From contig NZ_LJIC01000073.1 of assembly GCF_001295845.1 (NCBI RefSeq), forward strand, positions 36,828-100,827: a stretch of 64,000 bases of DNA, read 5' to 3'. The notes beneath the pieces are model-generated. The model was not told where the DNA came from. It ran no database searches and saw nothing but the letters and a program-made list of their open reading frames with translations. How positions within the stretch are numbered: position 1 is the first letter of the stretch; every line of letters begins with the position of its first letter. The position numbers were made by a program, and so were the translations under genes. Shown here one piece after another: positions 10,211 through 21,045 of this stretch. The DNA comes from Rhodopseudomonas sp. AAP120. GTDB taxonomy: Bacteria > Pseudomonadota > Alphaproteobacteria > Rhizobiales > Xanthobacteraceae.

Positions 10211-10236
10211 GCGGCGGACAGCACCGCGTCCGCCGC
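10211..10236. terminator. Perfect 9-bp GC hairpin between two minus-strand genes
   Basis: GCGGCGGAC at 10211-10219 pairs exactly with GTCCGCCGC at 10228-10236 around an 8-nt loop. It lies between the stop of the 285-aa protein gene and the start of the NIPSNAP gene. There is only a short T tract on the minus-strand downstream side, so intrinsic termination is possible but unproven. Confidence 0.35.
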
Positions 10237-10282
10237 ATGGCAACAACGCGTGACGTTCGCGCGACGGACGCCGGAATGAGCC

Positions 10283-11140
10283 TTAACGCAGTTTCGGCGG
10301 CGGAATTTCGCCGGCCGAGTTGGCAATGTGGGGATCAACCAGATTGACCTTGGCGGCCGGATCGCTCCCGAACAGCTGCCGGAAAACCTCCGGACCAAGC
10401 AGCCTTGCGGCCTCGTCGATCAACTCCTGGTTCCGAGCATTCAATGCGGGGGCGCTCGGCTGGCCGGATCCCGGCCAAGCCCGGGCCGCGAATTGCTGGA
10501 CCTCGCTGCGCAGCTGCAGCAATCGGCCCAGCTTCGCCGGCTCTGCGGCCAGTAGGGCGACGGCTCGCTTCTCGAATTCGTCCGGTTCGGGCACCGCCTC
10601 GTCTCGCGCCATCCTCAATCCTTCCGGGCGACCGGGACCTGCCGCCAGCTGCTGTGCCGTGCAGGACGCAATCTTGGCCGACCAAGCCGTCTGCTGCAGT
10701 CCGTAGGTGCCGTAGATGAAGCTGCTCAACAGGTAGCCGCGCGCGTTGTGCACCGTCAGCGGCGCCGCGCCGCCTAGTCCGCTCGCATACAACACCTGAT
10801 TTGCCAATTGGTGGCAGACCCCGTCGACGCCGTAGTGATAGATCGTCCCGCGGGCCAGCGACGTCGTTCGCGAATCCAGATTGGGCCGTACCAGACATTG
10901 CGCCACAGCGAGATCGCCGGGCTGCTGGCCCAGCGCTCCGCTGGTGTTCACCGGCGTGCCGCCGACTGCATGAAACGAGCCCCAACAGTACCAGAAGAAC
11001 TGGTTGGCCCCCACCACCTCGGTGATGGTTGGATAGGCGTGAATACGATTGTCGTAACTGGTCACCCAAGTATGGTCGACTGGCGATTCCGAATCCCAGG
11101 CGGGAATTGCCCATGCAAACAGCGTGACCGGCTGTGCCAT
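10283..11140 (-). CDS. Unrecognised 285-aa protein, candidate cysteine hydrolase
   Basis: I do not recognise a named family. No signal peptide is visible. An aromatic-rich N-terminal region carries PVDHTWVTSYD (His23). A conserved-looking motif DGVCHQLANQVLYASG follows (Cys109-His110), then HNARGYLLS and YGTYG. The order of a strand bearing HTW and then a Cys at a helix start resembles permuted papain-like/NlpC folds, but this is inference. The last 110 residues are helical and charged. It diverges from the PAAR-repeat gene (187-bp gap). The sequence has normal codon use and looks intact. Confidence 0.65.
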   Translation of the reverse strand: MAQPVTLFAWAIPAWDSESPVDHTWVTSYDNRIHAYPTITEVVGANQFFWYCWGSFHAVGGTPVNTSGALGQQPGDLAVAQCLVRPNLDSRTTSLARGTIYHYGVDGVCHQLANQVLYASGLGGAAPLTVHNARGYLLSSFIYGTYGLQQTAWSAKIASCTAQQLAAGPGRPEGLRMARDEAVPEPDEFEKRAVALLAAEPAKLGRLLQLRSEVQQFAARAWPGSGQPSAPALNARNQELIDEAARLLGPEVFRQLFGSDPAAKVNLVDPHIANSAGEIPPPKLR

Positions 11141-11327
11141 TTCGGAACCCTCGATCGCTCTGCGTCGCTAAACACGCATCGGTTGACGTCAACAGCATCA
11201 TCCACCCCTGATCGAATGTCTGTCCGGGAAGTGACAAACAATCGTTCGAACACCGTGAAAATTCGAACCGCATCGCGACCCGGCGACACATCCGCTGGTT
11301 AGTCGTTACCTTAAGGCTGCCAGATCA

Positions 11328-11651
11328 ATGGAGAGAATGATGCGCATGGTCCCTGCCCTCGCTTTGCTGATCCTTGCCGGGGCTCCGGCCGCGGCGCAGG
11401 ATTCAGGCGTGATCACTAGCGGCAGCGGCAATGTGACGGTGAACGGCAAGCCGGCTGCGCGGGCGGGCGACACGACGTCCGACGGTTCGATCGTGGAAGG
11501 CTCGAGCAACGTCTTCATCAACGGCAAACCGGCCGCAGTCATGGGAGGCAAAACGACCTGCGGCGGCGCGGTGGTGGGCGGCGGTCCAAACGTTTTCATC
11601 AATGGCAAACCGATGGCACGCGCGGGCGACGCGACGGCGGGCTGCAAGTAG
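11328..11651 (+). CDS. Exported PAAR-repeat protein
   Basis: A 107-residue protein made of a Sec signal (basic-poor start, ALALLILAGAPAAAQ to about residue 24) and three short PAAR-type repeats: NVTVNGKPAARAGD, NVFINGKPAAVMGG and NVFINGKPMARAGD, with two Cys (CGG and a C-terminal AGCK). PAAR domains normally tip type VI spikes in the cytoplasm; a signal peptide and the absence of any T6SS gene here are unusual. The start is uncertain: ATGs at 11328, 11337 and 11340, with GGAGAG best spaced for 11340. It lies 17 nt upstream of the CHAT gene, so the two are likely co-transcribed. Confidence 0.82.
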   Translation: MERMMRMVPALALLILAGAPAAAQDSGVITSGSGNVTVNGKPAARAGDTTSDGSIVEGSSNVFINGKPAAVMGGKTTCGGAVVGGGPNVFINGKPMARAGDATAGCK

Positions 11652-11668
11652 CGCGGCGCGTCGCTCCG

Positions 11669-14377
11669 GTGATGGTACTTCAGTCTCGATCGCGCCGCCT
11701 GGCGCGTACCCGTGTCGCCCGGCTCATTCTCGCCGCTCTGGTGTCGTCGGCCGCGCTACCGGCGCTCACTACATTACCGGTCCAGGCGCAGCAACGCGGG
11801 GCGGCGAGCGAACGCGAACTAGTGGCGAAGATCAACGATGCGTTCCGGTCGCTGCAGGCGGGCGATCGCGACGGCGGCCGGCAGCGCCTCACCGCCGCAC
11901 TGCGCGCGGTGCGCGACAGCAGCTATGACGCACTGACGATTCAGGCCTATCTCAACGCCGTCACCTTCTTCGAGCGGCGACGCGACACTGCGACGGCATC
12001 CGAGCTGTTCGCGGAGGCCGCAAACACCCGCGCTGCGCGCGAGGCGAGTCCGGACGCCACCACGTTGTGGTTCGAGTACGCCCGCTTCCTCGAGCGCACG
12101 ATCCAGTACGAGCGCGGCATTCCGGTCGCGGTCGAGGCGCGCAAACGGATGCGCGCCATCTATGGACCGAACACCGCGCAGGACATCGCCGGCAGCGACA
12201 TCCTCGCCACGCTGCTGACTAACAACGGTGCCGTGGCAGCCGGTCTCAATCTGTCGGAAGAGACTTATCTCGGCGCCCGCAAGGCGCTCGGCGACAAGGA
12301 GCCGCTGACCTGGCGCACCGAGAACAACTACGCCGAAGCGCTGCGCATGGTCGGTCATCCCGACCTCGCCGCCAAGATCGACGCCCCGCTGTTGAAGAAG
12401 CGCATCGCGCATTACGGCGTCGGCAGCATCCAGGCGCTGGTCAGCGCGAGCAATCTGGCGCTCGATCATCTGGCGATGGGCAACGAGGCCGAGACCATGC
12501 AGGCGCTCGCGCTGCAGAAGCGCTGCGCTGCCGAGCTCGCCGACCCGACCTCCGAACACGTCGCCCAGGCCGACACCTGGATCGCCTACGCCAAAGCTTA
12601 CTTTCATCCCGACCGTTCGCTATCCCCGACAGAACTGGAAGCGATGGCGCGTGTGAAAGACTGGAACGGCGCGCCCGACCTGTTGCGGATCAAGTCGGCG
12701 CAGCTCGCCGCTGATCACTACGAGCGCCGCGGCGATACCGGCCGGGCGCTGGCGTTGCGGATCGACGCCTATCAGCGCTCGCAGGAAACCATCGCGCGGC
12801 AGCATCCGATCACGTTCGACGCGCTGCTCGGCGTTGCGGTGACCCGGTTGAAGCGCGGCGACGCCGATGCGTTGGCGACCTTCAAGGACGTCGAGCAGCA
12901 ATCCTTCAACTGGATGCTGCGCGAGGTCGGCACCGCCGGCAATCGCTACGTCGCCGAGACGATGCGCAAGCTCGCCGACGACATCCTGTACGAATACGGC
13001 CGCTACGCGCTGATCGATCCGAAGGCGGCGCTCGCCTATGCGGACGCGGTGGCGCGCTGGAAGACCATGGAGGACGGCGAACGCACGCTGCTGCGGCTGA
13101 CACTCGACCGCCTGCCCGACGAGCCGACGCGCGAGCTCGCCCGCACCGTGCTGCGGCTGTCAGGTCAGCGCCAGGAGATGCTGTCGTCCGGCAAGCTCGA
13201 CGACGATGCCCGCGACGTGCTCAAGCGGCTTGACGAAGCGCGACAGCAGCTCGCCGCGCGCGCCGGCACGAAGCCGCCAGCGAATGTGCAGCTGCCCTCT
13301 GTCGAGGACAAGCTCGCGGCGAACGACGCGCTGGTCGATTTCTTCGTCAGCGGCCGCGGCAGCCGGGTCAATCCGACCGAACCGAAGCCCGCGGCGCGGC
13401 TGCAGGCCGTCGTCCGCCGCGCCGGCAAACCGCCGCAGGTCATCGACCTCGGCCTGCTCGACAGCTTCACCGCTCCGAGCGTCGAGAGCGCAGACCGGAT
13501 GCAGCCCTTCCGCCGGCTGTACGACACCCTGATCGGGCCGCTCAAGCCGCAGCTCGCCGATGTCACGCGGCTGTTTCTGGTGCCCGACGCCGACCTCTAC
13601 AGCCTGCCGTTCGCGATGCTGCAGGATGGCAACGGCCGCTATCTCGACGAGATCTACGACACCCGCATCCTGACCCGCGCCGATGCGATCGTGTTCGCGG
13701 ACCAGGACGATCATCTGATCGCGGGCACCAAGGCCGTGTTGGTCGGCGGTCTCGACTACGCCGGCGCGGCCAGCCAGCTTCCCTCGACCAAAACCGAGAT
13801 CGACCGCATCGCGCCCGACCTGCAGCGCCGCGACATCGCCAGCGTGATGATGACCGACGACGCCGGCGAAACCGCGATCCGCGGCAGGGCCGAAGGCGCC
13901 GCGCTGCTTCACCTCGCCACCCACGGTTTCTACAAGGCCGCGACCGACCGCACTGACGCGCTATGGCGCAGCGGGCTCGTCGCCGCGCGTCCTCAACTCG
14001 ACCGCCCCCCGCGCCGCGACGGCACCGACGGCGTGATCTACGCGCGCGAACTGATGGACTGGAATCTATCCGCCGCCGACCTCGTCGTGCTGTCCGCCTG
14101 CCAGACGGCGCTCGGCGATCCGAGCCGGATCGGCAGCGTCAGCGGCCTGCCGACCGCGCTGGCCATCGCCGGCGCCCGCCGTTCGCTGCTGACGCTGTGG
14201 GAAGTCAGCGACGAAGGCACCGCCAATTTCATGGCGCGGCTGTACCAGGTGCTCGCCGACGACAAGCTCGACTACGCCGCAGCACTGCGCAAAGTCCGCA
14301 TCGAAGCGATCCACGGCAAGATCAAAGCCGCCGAGGATCCATCGGTGTGGGCGGCATTCGTGCTGTTCGAGAATTGA
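11669..14377 (+). CDS. Exported TPR-CHAT domain protein (caspase-like protease family)
   Basis: A 902-residue protein with an N-terminal basic stretch and signal peptide ending near AQAQ (about residue 40), a long alpha-helical TPR-like region (about 45-480), a linker, and a C-terminal CHAT domain (about 600-902). The caspase-type dyad is visible: His752 in LLHLATHGFY and Cys811 in VVLSACQTALG, with DLYSLPFAML upstream. CHAT proteins are clan CD cysteine peptidases; TPRs usually bind partners. Export to the periplasm is inferred from the signal. The start is GTG 11669 or ATG 11672. The likely partner is the PAAR protein immediately upstream. Confidence 0.88.
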   Translation: MMVLQSRSRRLARTRVARLILAALVSSAALPALTTLPVQAQQRGAASERELVAKINDAFRSLQAGDRDGGRQRLTAALRAVRDSSYDALTIQAYLNAVTFFERRRDTATASELFAEAANTRAAREASPDATTLWFEYARFLERTIQYERGIPVAVEARKRMRAIYGPNTAQDIAGSDILATLLTNNGAVAAGLNLSEETYLGARKALGDKEPLTWRTENNYAEALRMVGHPDLAAKIDAPLLKKRIAHYGVGSIQALVSASNLALDHLAMGNEAETMQALALQKRCAAELADPTSEHVAQADTWIAYAKAYFHPDRSLSPTELEAMARVKDWNGAPDLLRIKSAQLAADHYERRGDTGRALALRIDAYQRSQETIARQHPITFDALLGVAVTRLKRGDADALATFKDVEQQSFNWMLREVGTAGNRYVAETMRKLADDILYEYGRYALIDPKAALAYADAVARWKTMEDGERTLLRLTLDRLPDEPTRELARTVLRLSGQRQEMLSSGKLDDDARDVLKRLDEARQQLAARAGTKPPANVQLPSVEDKLAANDALVDFFVSGRGSRVNPTEPKPAARLQAVVRRAGKPPQVIDLGLLDSFTAPSVESADRMQPFRRLYDTLIGPLKPQLADVTRLFLVPDADLYSLPFAMLQDGNGRYLDEIYDTRILTRADAIVFADQDDHLIAGTKAVLVGGLDYAGAASQLPSTKTEIDRIAPDLQRRDIASVMMTDDAGETAIRGRAEGAALLHLATHGFYKAATDRTDALWRSGLVAARPQLDRPPRRDGTDGVIYARELMDWNLSAADLVVLSACQTALGDPSRIGSVSGLPTALAIAGARRSLLTLWEVSDEGTANFMARLYQVLADDKLDYAAALRKVRIEAIHGKIKAAEDPSVWAAFVLFEN

Positions 14378-14412
14378 TCAAGCGCTGATCAGTTAGTCCC
14401 AAGCATCACCAC

Positions 14413-14502
14413 CGTCATGCCCCGCCTTGTGCCGGGCATCCGCGCCTTGGTGAGCGTTACGGGAAAAAGGCGTGGATGGCTGGGACAAGCCCGGCCATGA
14501 CG
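14413..14502. repeat. Palindromic intergenic repeat (CGTCATGCCC...CATGACG)
   Basis: The left arm CGTCATGCCCCGCCTTGTGC and right arm ending AAGCCCGGCCATGACG form an imperfect inverted repeat of about 34 nt per arm, between the convergent CHAT and pyrG genes. This sequence type recurs in Bradyrhizobium/Rhodopseudomonas genomes (from general knowledge). It may serve as a bidirectional hairpin terminator. Confidence 0.65.
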
Positions 14503-14565
14503 ACGCAAACGACGATTGCGTAGCTGCATCGCGATCGAGCACGCGACGCGGCCGCGCGGCCTTTA

Positions 14566-16203
<1,638 letters not shown>

Positions 16204-16363
16204 TTACCTTTAAGGCCCTAGGTCCGATTCGCAAAAGCGATTCGTGCCCCGCGGGCAGTTTTCCAAACGCCTGTGGGTGACGCTGAAAGATCAGCGCCTT
16301 CATACGATTACGCGCGGCTGCTCAGGCTTTTGCTGAGCTGCCGCCAACGCATGCCGGCAATGC

Positions 16364-16741
16364 TTATTGCGACTGCGGCGGAGCGGGAGCCGCCGGGGTC
16401 TGGCTTTGCTGCTGATCGGACTGCTTCAAGCTGTCGAGCAGACCGCCACCCTGAGGCACCACTGGCGCGCCCGGCGCCTGCTGGGTTGGGACCGAGGTCG
16501 GGAGAATCGACGTCGGCTTCCGGTTGTAGGTCGCCAGCCAGGACAGCGACAGGCTGGTGATGAAGAACCCGACCGCCAGGATCGCCGTGGTGCGGGTCAG
16601 CAGGTTCGCGGTGCCGCGACTTGACATGAAGCCGCCGCCTCCCCCTACGCCGAGGCCGCCGCCTTCGGACTTCTGCAACAGCACAGCGCCGATCAGGCCG
16701 AGGACCAACATCAGGTGGATGACGATAATGACAGTCTGCAT
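16364..16741 (-). CDS. secG: Preprotein translocase subunit SecG
   Basis: A small inner-membrane subunit of the SecYEG channel. It has two transmembrane helices (about 2-22 and 50-72) joined by the Gly/Ser loop GGGLGVGGGGGFMSSRG, which is diagnostic of SecG, and the NLLTRTTAILA start of helix 2. The 125-residue form has a Pro/Gln-rich C-terminal tail typical of alphaproteobacteria. It sits between tpiA and pyrG, all minus strand. Confidence 0.94.
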   Translation of the reverse strand: MQTVIIVIHLMLVLGLIGAVLLQKSEGGGLGVGGGGGFMSSRGTANLLTRTTAILAVGFFITSLSLSWLATYNRKPTSILPTSVPTQQAPGAPVVPQGGGLLDSLKQSDQQQSQTPAAPAPPQSQ

Positions 16742-16916
16742 AGCACCCTTCCATCACAAGCCCGGACCGCCGAAAGGCCGGCTGGGCGCCGGCGCGAGCT
16801 GCTCGACAGGCTTGCGGGATCAACGAAGTCGCGCGGTGTCTACACGATCGATGGGGGCATTGTCACCCCCGGACGGTCCCAGACCCGCGCCCATGAGGCG
16901 ACCGGTTGGCCCTCAG

Positions 16917-17693
16917 TTAGGGGCAGCCGGCGGCGATCGCAAGGAAGTCCGACGCCTTCAGGCTGGCGCCGCCGATCAGCGCGCCGTTGACGTGTGGAAC
17001 CGCAAGCAACTCGCGGGCGTTCGACGGCTTCACCGAGCCGCCATACAGCAGACGCGTCCGCTCGCCTTCAGTGTTGAAGCGCTGCGTCAGAGTCTGGCGG
17101 ATAAAGCCGTGAACTTCCTCGACATCCTCGGCCGTCGGGGTCATTCCGGTGCCGATCGCCCAGACCGGCTCATAAGCGACCACCAGATTGGCTGCGGTCG
17201 CCCCGTCCGGCAGCGAGCCGGCGAGCTGGCCGGCGACGACGTCGAGAGTGTGACCGGCATTGCGCTCACCCTGCGTCTCGCCGACGCAGACGATCGCCAC
17301 CAGCCCGGCCCGCCACACCGCCTGGGCCTTGCTGCGCACGATCGCGTCGGTCTCGGCGTGGTCGGCACGACGCTCGGAGTGACCGACGATGATGGCGCGG
17401 GCGCCGGCGTCAGCCAGCATCTCGGCGGAGATGTCGCCGGTATGCGCGCCCGACGCATTGACGTGACAATCCTGGGCGCCGATCGCGACCTTGAGAGCGC
17501 CGCTCTCGTTCGAGGCCGCGAGCTTGTCCGCAAAGGCCGCGATCAGGGTCGCCGGCGGGCAGACCAGGAGATCGATTCCCGGCGACAGCTCGGCCGCGCC
17601 GGCCAGGATCGCCTCGAATTCCGATGAAGCCGCCTTGAGGCCGTTCATCTTCCAGTTTCCGGCAATCAACGGACGAACGGCGTGGACCGGCAT
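16917..17693 (-). CDS. tpiA: Triosephosphate isomerase
   Basis: TpiA interconverts dihydroxyacetone phosphate and glyceraldehyde-3-phosphate. Visible catalytic elements are the substrate lysine in IAGNWKMNG, the electrophilic His in VGHSERR, and the catalytic Glu in [11 protein letters not shown], followed by the phosphate loop [11 protein letters not shown]. Starting at the ATG at 17693 gives 258 residues, the normal length; an in-frame extension to 17822 adds 43 unrelated residues and was rejected. It diverges from ppiD and is followed by secG. Confidence 0.96.
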   Translation of the reverse strand: MPVHAVRPLIAGNWKMNGLKAASSEFEAILAGAAELSPGIDLLVCPPATLIAAFADKLAASNESGALKVAIGAQDCHVNASGAHTGDISAEMLADAGARAIIVGHSERRADHAETDAIVRSKAQAVWRAGLVAIVCVGETQGERNAGHTLDVVAGQLAGSLPDGATAANLVVAYEPVWAIGTGMTPTAEDVEEVHGFIRQTLTQRFNTEGERTRLLYGGSVKPSNARELLAVPHVNGALIGGASLKASDFLAIAAGCP

Positions 17694-17948
17694 GACACTC
17701 TCACATGACTGGGGTTGCACAATGTCGCTAGCAGAGCCGTTTGCGATGCTCAAGGCCGCGTGATCGCGCAGGCAAGAGACTATCGCGCAATCGCTGTGCC
17801 GGGCGGTAGCCATGGCCGGCAATCCGGCGCCGCGGTCGGTTGCGACGCTTTCTCCGCCATTTTATGATGGATTTCCAAGCCGGCGACGCTAATTTGCGCC
17901 TCCGCGCGCAACGGCGCGGCCGGTTCCCTCCTGACAAAAAGTGGCTCC

Positions 17949-19847
17949 ATGCTTCGCGGAATTCGCAACGCCTCATCCAACTGGGTCGGCAAGACCATCA
18001 TGACCATCGTGATGGGCGTGCTGATCATCAGCTTCGGTGTCTGGGGTATTGCGGATATCTTCCGCGGCTTCGGCCGGTCGACGCTGGCCAGCATCGGTGG
18101 CACCGAGATTTCGACCGAGCAATTCCGCCAGACCTATAACGATCGTCTGCAACAGATCGGCCGCCAGTTCGGCCGGCCGCTGACGCCGGACCAAGCGCGC
18201 GCCTTCGGCATTGACCGCCAGGTGCTGCAGCAGGTGATCGCCGAAGCCGCGCTCGACGAACAGGCGCGCCGGCTCGGCCTCGGCCAGTCCGAGGAAGATA
18301 CGATGAAGAGCGTTCTGGCGGATCCGAACTTCAAGGGGGCCAACGGCGCGTTCGATCCGAACCGCTTCCAGCAGGTGATCCGCCAATTCGGCTTCACCGA
18401 GCAGCGCTACATGACCGAGCAGCGCAAGGTCGCGCTGCGCCGCGAACTCGCCGGCACCGTCACGGCGGGCCTCGCGGTGCCGAACACGATGCTGCAGGTC
18501 GCCAGCCAGTTCCAGAACGAGCAGCGCGCGATCGACTATCTGAAGCTGACGGAAGCGCAGGCCGGCACCATCGACCCGCCCTCCAGCGAAGCGCTGGCCG
18601 CGTTCTACGAGCAGCACAAGGCGCAGTTCCGCGCGCCCGAATATCGCAAGATCGGCTACGTGGTGCTGACGCCCGACTCGGTCGCGAAGTGGACCGAGGT
18701 GTCGGACGAAGACGCCCGCAAAATCTACGAGGAGCGCAAGGACAAGCTGTCGACGCCGGAGCGGCGGCAGGTGTCGCAGATCGTCTTCCCTAACGCGGCG
18801 GACGCCGAAGCCGCCCGCAAGAAGATCACCGACGGCGCCTCGTTCGAGGACATCGCCACAGAGCGCGGGCTGAAGCCGGCCGACGTCGAACTCGGCCTCG
18901 TCAGCAAGGCCGACATGCTCGACCCGGCGGTGGCGAACGCCGCGTTCTCGCTGCCGGTCAATGAAGTCAGCCAGCCGATCAAGGGCGCGTTCGGAACGGC
19001 GCTGGTCCGGGTTTCGAAGATCGAGCCGGGCGTGCAGCCGAGCTACGAGAGCGTGGCGCAGACCATCAAGCGCGAGATCGCGCTCGATCGCGCCCGCGCC
19101 GAAGTTCAGAGCCAGCACGACAAGATGGAAGACGCCCGCGCCGGCGGCGCTAACGTCGTCGACGCCGCCAAGACGCTCGGCCTGAATGCCGTGACTATCG
19201 AGGCCGTCGACCGCTCCGGCCGTGGCCCGGATGGTCAGCCGGTCAAGGACATCCCGCAGGGCCTCGATCTCGCCACCCAGGCGTTCAACGCCGACGTCGG
19301 CGTCGATACCGACGCGATCAGCTATCAGAACGGCTATGTCTGGTTCGACGTGCTCGGCGTGACTCCGTCGCACGAGCGCAGCCTCGACGAGGTCAAGGAT
19401 CAGGTCGAAGCCCGCTGGCGCTCCGAGCAGGTCACCGACAGGCTGCGCAAGATGGCCACCGAGCTGGTGCAGAAGCTCGGCACAGATGGCAAACTCGCCG
19501 ACGTGGCGCCGGCGGGCGTCAAGGTCGAGACCGCCACGGGCCTCAAGCGCGAGGGCACGACGAGCGTGCCCGCCAGCGTGGTCGACGCCGTTTTCAGGAC
19601 AGCCAAGGACGGCACCGGCCAGAGCCAGGGCGGCAGCGGCACCGAATGGTTCGTGTTCCGCGTCACCGACATCACCGTGCCGCCGGTCGATCTCGCATCC
19701 GCGGAGGTGACCAAGCTGAAGGAAGCCCTGATCCAGCGGATCACCGACGAGCAGGTCGGCGAATATATCGCTTGGCTCGAGAAGGACCTCGGCACCAAGA
19801 TCAACGAGCAGGCGGTGGCGCAGGCGACGGGGGCGGTGAGCAACTGA
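17949..19847 (+). CDS. ppiD: Peptidylprolyl isomerase PpiD/SurA-like, membrane-anchored
   Basis: A periplasmic folding factor anchored by one N-terminal helix (about 12-35, IMTIVMGVLIISFGVWGIADIF). A SurA-N-like chaperone region covers about 36-200. A parvulin (PPIC) domain at about 265-355 starts RQVSQIVFP and includes GLKPADVELG and ISQPI-type strands (here VSQPIKGAFG). The rest is helical. The length of 632 matches PpiD (about 620). It likely helps proteins leaving the Sec channel. ATG at 17949. It is followed by trpD after 36 nt, so read-through is possible. Confidence 0.92.
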   Translation: MLRGIRNASSNWVGKTIMTIVMGVLIISFGVWGIADIFRGFGRSTLASIGGTEISTEQFRQTYNDRLQQIGRQFGRPLTPDQARAFGIDRQVLQQVIAEAALDEQARRLGLGQSEEDTMKSVLADPNFKGANGAFDPNRFQQVIRQFGFTEQRYMTEQRKVALRRELAGTVTAGLAVPNTMLQVASQFQNEQRAIDYLKLTEAQAGTIDPPSSEALAAFYEQHKAQFRAPEYRKIGYVVLTPDSVAKWTEVSDEDARKIYEERKDKLSTPERRQVSQIVFPNAADAEAARKKITDGASFEDIATERGLKPADVELGLVSKADMLDPAVANAAFSLPVNEVSQPIKGAFGTALVRVSKIEPGVQPSYESVAQTIKREIALDRARAEVQSQHDKMEDARAGGANVVDAAKTLGLNAVTIEAVDRSGRGPDGQPVKDIPQGLDLATQAFNADVGVDTDAISYQNGYVWFDVLGVTPSHERSLDEVKDQVEARWRSEQVTDRLRKMATELVQKLGTDGKLADVAPAGVKVETATGLKREGTTSVPASVVDAVFRTAKDGTGQSQGGSGTEWFVFRVTDITVPPVDLASAEVTKLKEALIQRITDEQVGEYIAWLEKDLGTKINEQAVAQATGAVSN

Positions 19848-19883
19848 CGCAGCTGTCTTGCGTCGGTGTCGCCGGATGGGGAC

Positions 19884-20900
19884 ATGATTGATTTCAAAGC
19901 TGTAATCGGCAAGGTCGCGACTGGCGCGACGCTGACGCGGGACGAGGCGGCGAGCGCGTTCGACGCCATGATGTCGGGCGATGCGACGCCGTCGCAGATG
20001 GGCGCCCTGCTGATGGGCCTGCGGGTCCGCGGTGAGACGGTGGACGAGATCACCGGCGCGGTGACGACGATGCGGTCGAAGATGCTCACCGTCGACGCCC
20101 CGGCCGACGCGGTCGACGTGGTCGGCACCGGCGGCGACGGCTCCGGCTCGGTCAACGTCTCGACCTGTGCATCCTTCATCGTCGCCGGCTGCGGCGTTCC
20201 AGTCGCCAAGCACGGCAACCGCGCGCTGTCGTCGAAGTCCGGCGCCGCCGACGTGCTGAACGCGCTCGGCGTCAAGATCGACATCACGCCGGCGCAGGTC
20301 GGCCGCTGCGTCCACGAGGCCGGCATCGGCTTCATGTTCGCCCCGACGCATCACCCGGCGATGAAGAACGTCGGCCCGACTCGCGTCGAACTCGCCACCC
20401 GCACCATCTTCAACCTGCTCGGCCCGCTGTCGAACCCGGCCGGCGTCAAGCGCCAGATGATCGGCGTGTTCTCACGGCAATGGGTGCAGCCGCTGGCGCA
20501 GGTGCTGAAGAATCTCGGCTCCGAGGCGATCTGGGTGGTGCACGGCTCCGACGGCCTCGACGAGATCACCCTCTCCGGCCCGACCGCCGTCGCGCAGCTC
20601 AAGGATGGCGAGATCACCAGTTTCGAGATCAGCCCTGAAGACGCCGGCCTCTCGCGCGCGCCTGCGGAGGCGCTGAAGGGCGGTGACGCCGAGGCTAATG
20701 CAGTCGCGCTGCGCGCGGTGCTCGAAGGCATGCCGGGCCCCTACCGCGACGTCGCGGTGCTCAACGCCGCGGCGACGCTGATCGTTGCCGGCAAGGCCCA
20801 GGACCTCACGCAAGGCGTCGCGCTGGCCACGCAGTCGATCGACAGCGGCGCGGCCGAAGCGCGGCTAAAGAAACTGATCGCGGTCGCCGCGGCGGCGTAA
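19884..20900 (+). CDS. trpD: Anthranilate phosphoribosyltransferase
   Basis: TrpD joins anthranilate to PRPP in tryptophan biosynthesis. The glycine-rich PRPP loop GTGGDG is at 81-86, KHGNRA at 109-114 and NLLGPLSNP further on. From the ATG at 19884 the protein has 338 residues, the family length. A GTG six codons earlier is possible but places no RBS correctly. It lies between ppiD and trpC; a palindromic repeat separates it from trpC. Confidence 0.96.
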   Translation: MIDFKAVIGKVATGATLTRDEAASAFDAMMSGDATPSQMGALLMGLRVRGETVDEITGAVTTMRSKMLTVDAPADAVDVVGTGGDGSGSVNVSTCASFIVAGCGVPVAKHGNRALSSKSGAADVLNALGVKIDITPAQVGRCVHEAGIGFMFAPTHHPAMKNVGPTRVELATRTIFNLLGPLSNPAGVKRQMIGVFSRQWVQPLAQVLKNLGSEAIWVVHGSDGLDEITLSGPTAVAQLKDGEITSFEISPEDAGLSRAPAEALKGGDAEANAVALRAVLEGMPGPYRDVAVLNAAATLIVAGKAQDLTQGVALATQSIDSGAAEARLKKLIAVAAAA

Positions 20901-20919
20901 ACGAGCCCTACAACGCGCT

Positions 20920-21002
20920 CGTCATTGCGAGCGAAGCGAAGCAATCCAGACGCGCCGCGCATGGAGCTGGATTGCTTGGTCGCTTCGCTCCTCGCCATGA
21001 CG
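20920..21002. repeat. Palindromic intergenic repeat, family A copy 1
   Basis: The left arm starts CGTCATTGCGAGCGAAGCGA (20920-20949) and the right arm (20967-21002) is its near-perfect inverse, ending CTCGCCATGACG. It can form a long stem. A second copy lies at 55051-55133. It occupies most of the trpD-trpC gap, so it will be transcribed if those genes share a message. Confidence 0.8.
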
Positions 21003-21045
21003 AAACGCTGGCGTTATTGTACAGCGACCCCTACGGAGCGTGCCG

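Noticed and set aside
14413..14502. Possible insertion-sequence end or attachment site
   Set aside because: It is a palindromic intergenic repeat without transposase, direct repeats or a nearby tRNA.
17973..20354. A 793-codon open frame on the minus strand opposite ppiD and trpD
   Set aside because: It is antisense to two clearly conserved genes, has no family resemblance and has the Arg/Ala/His-rich look of a GC-rich shadow frame.
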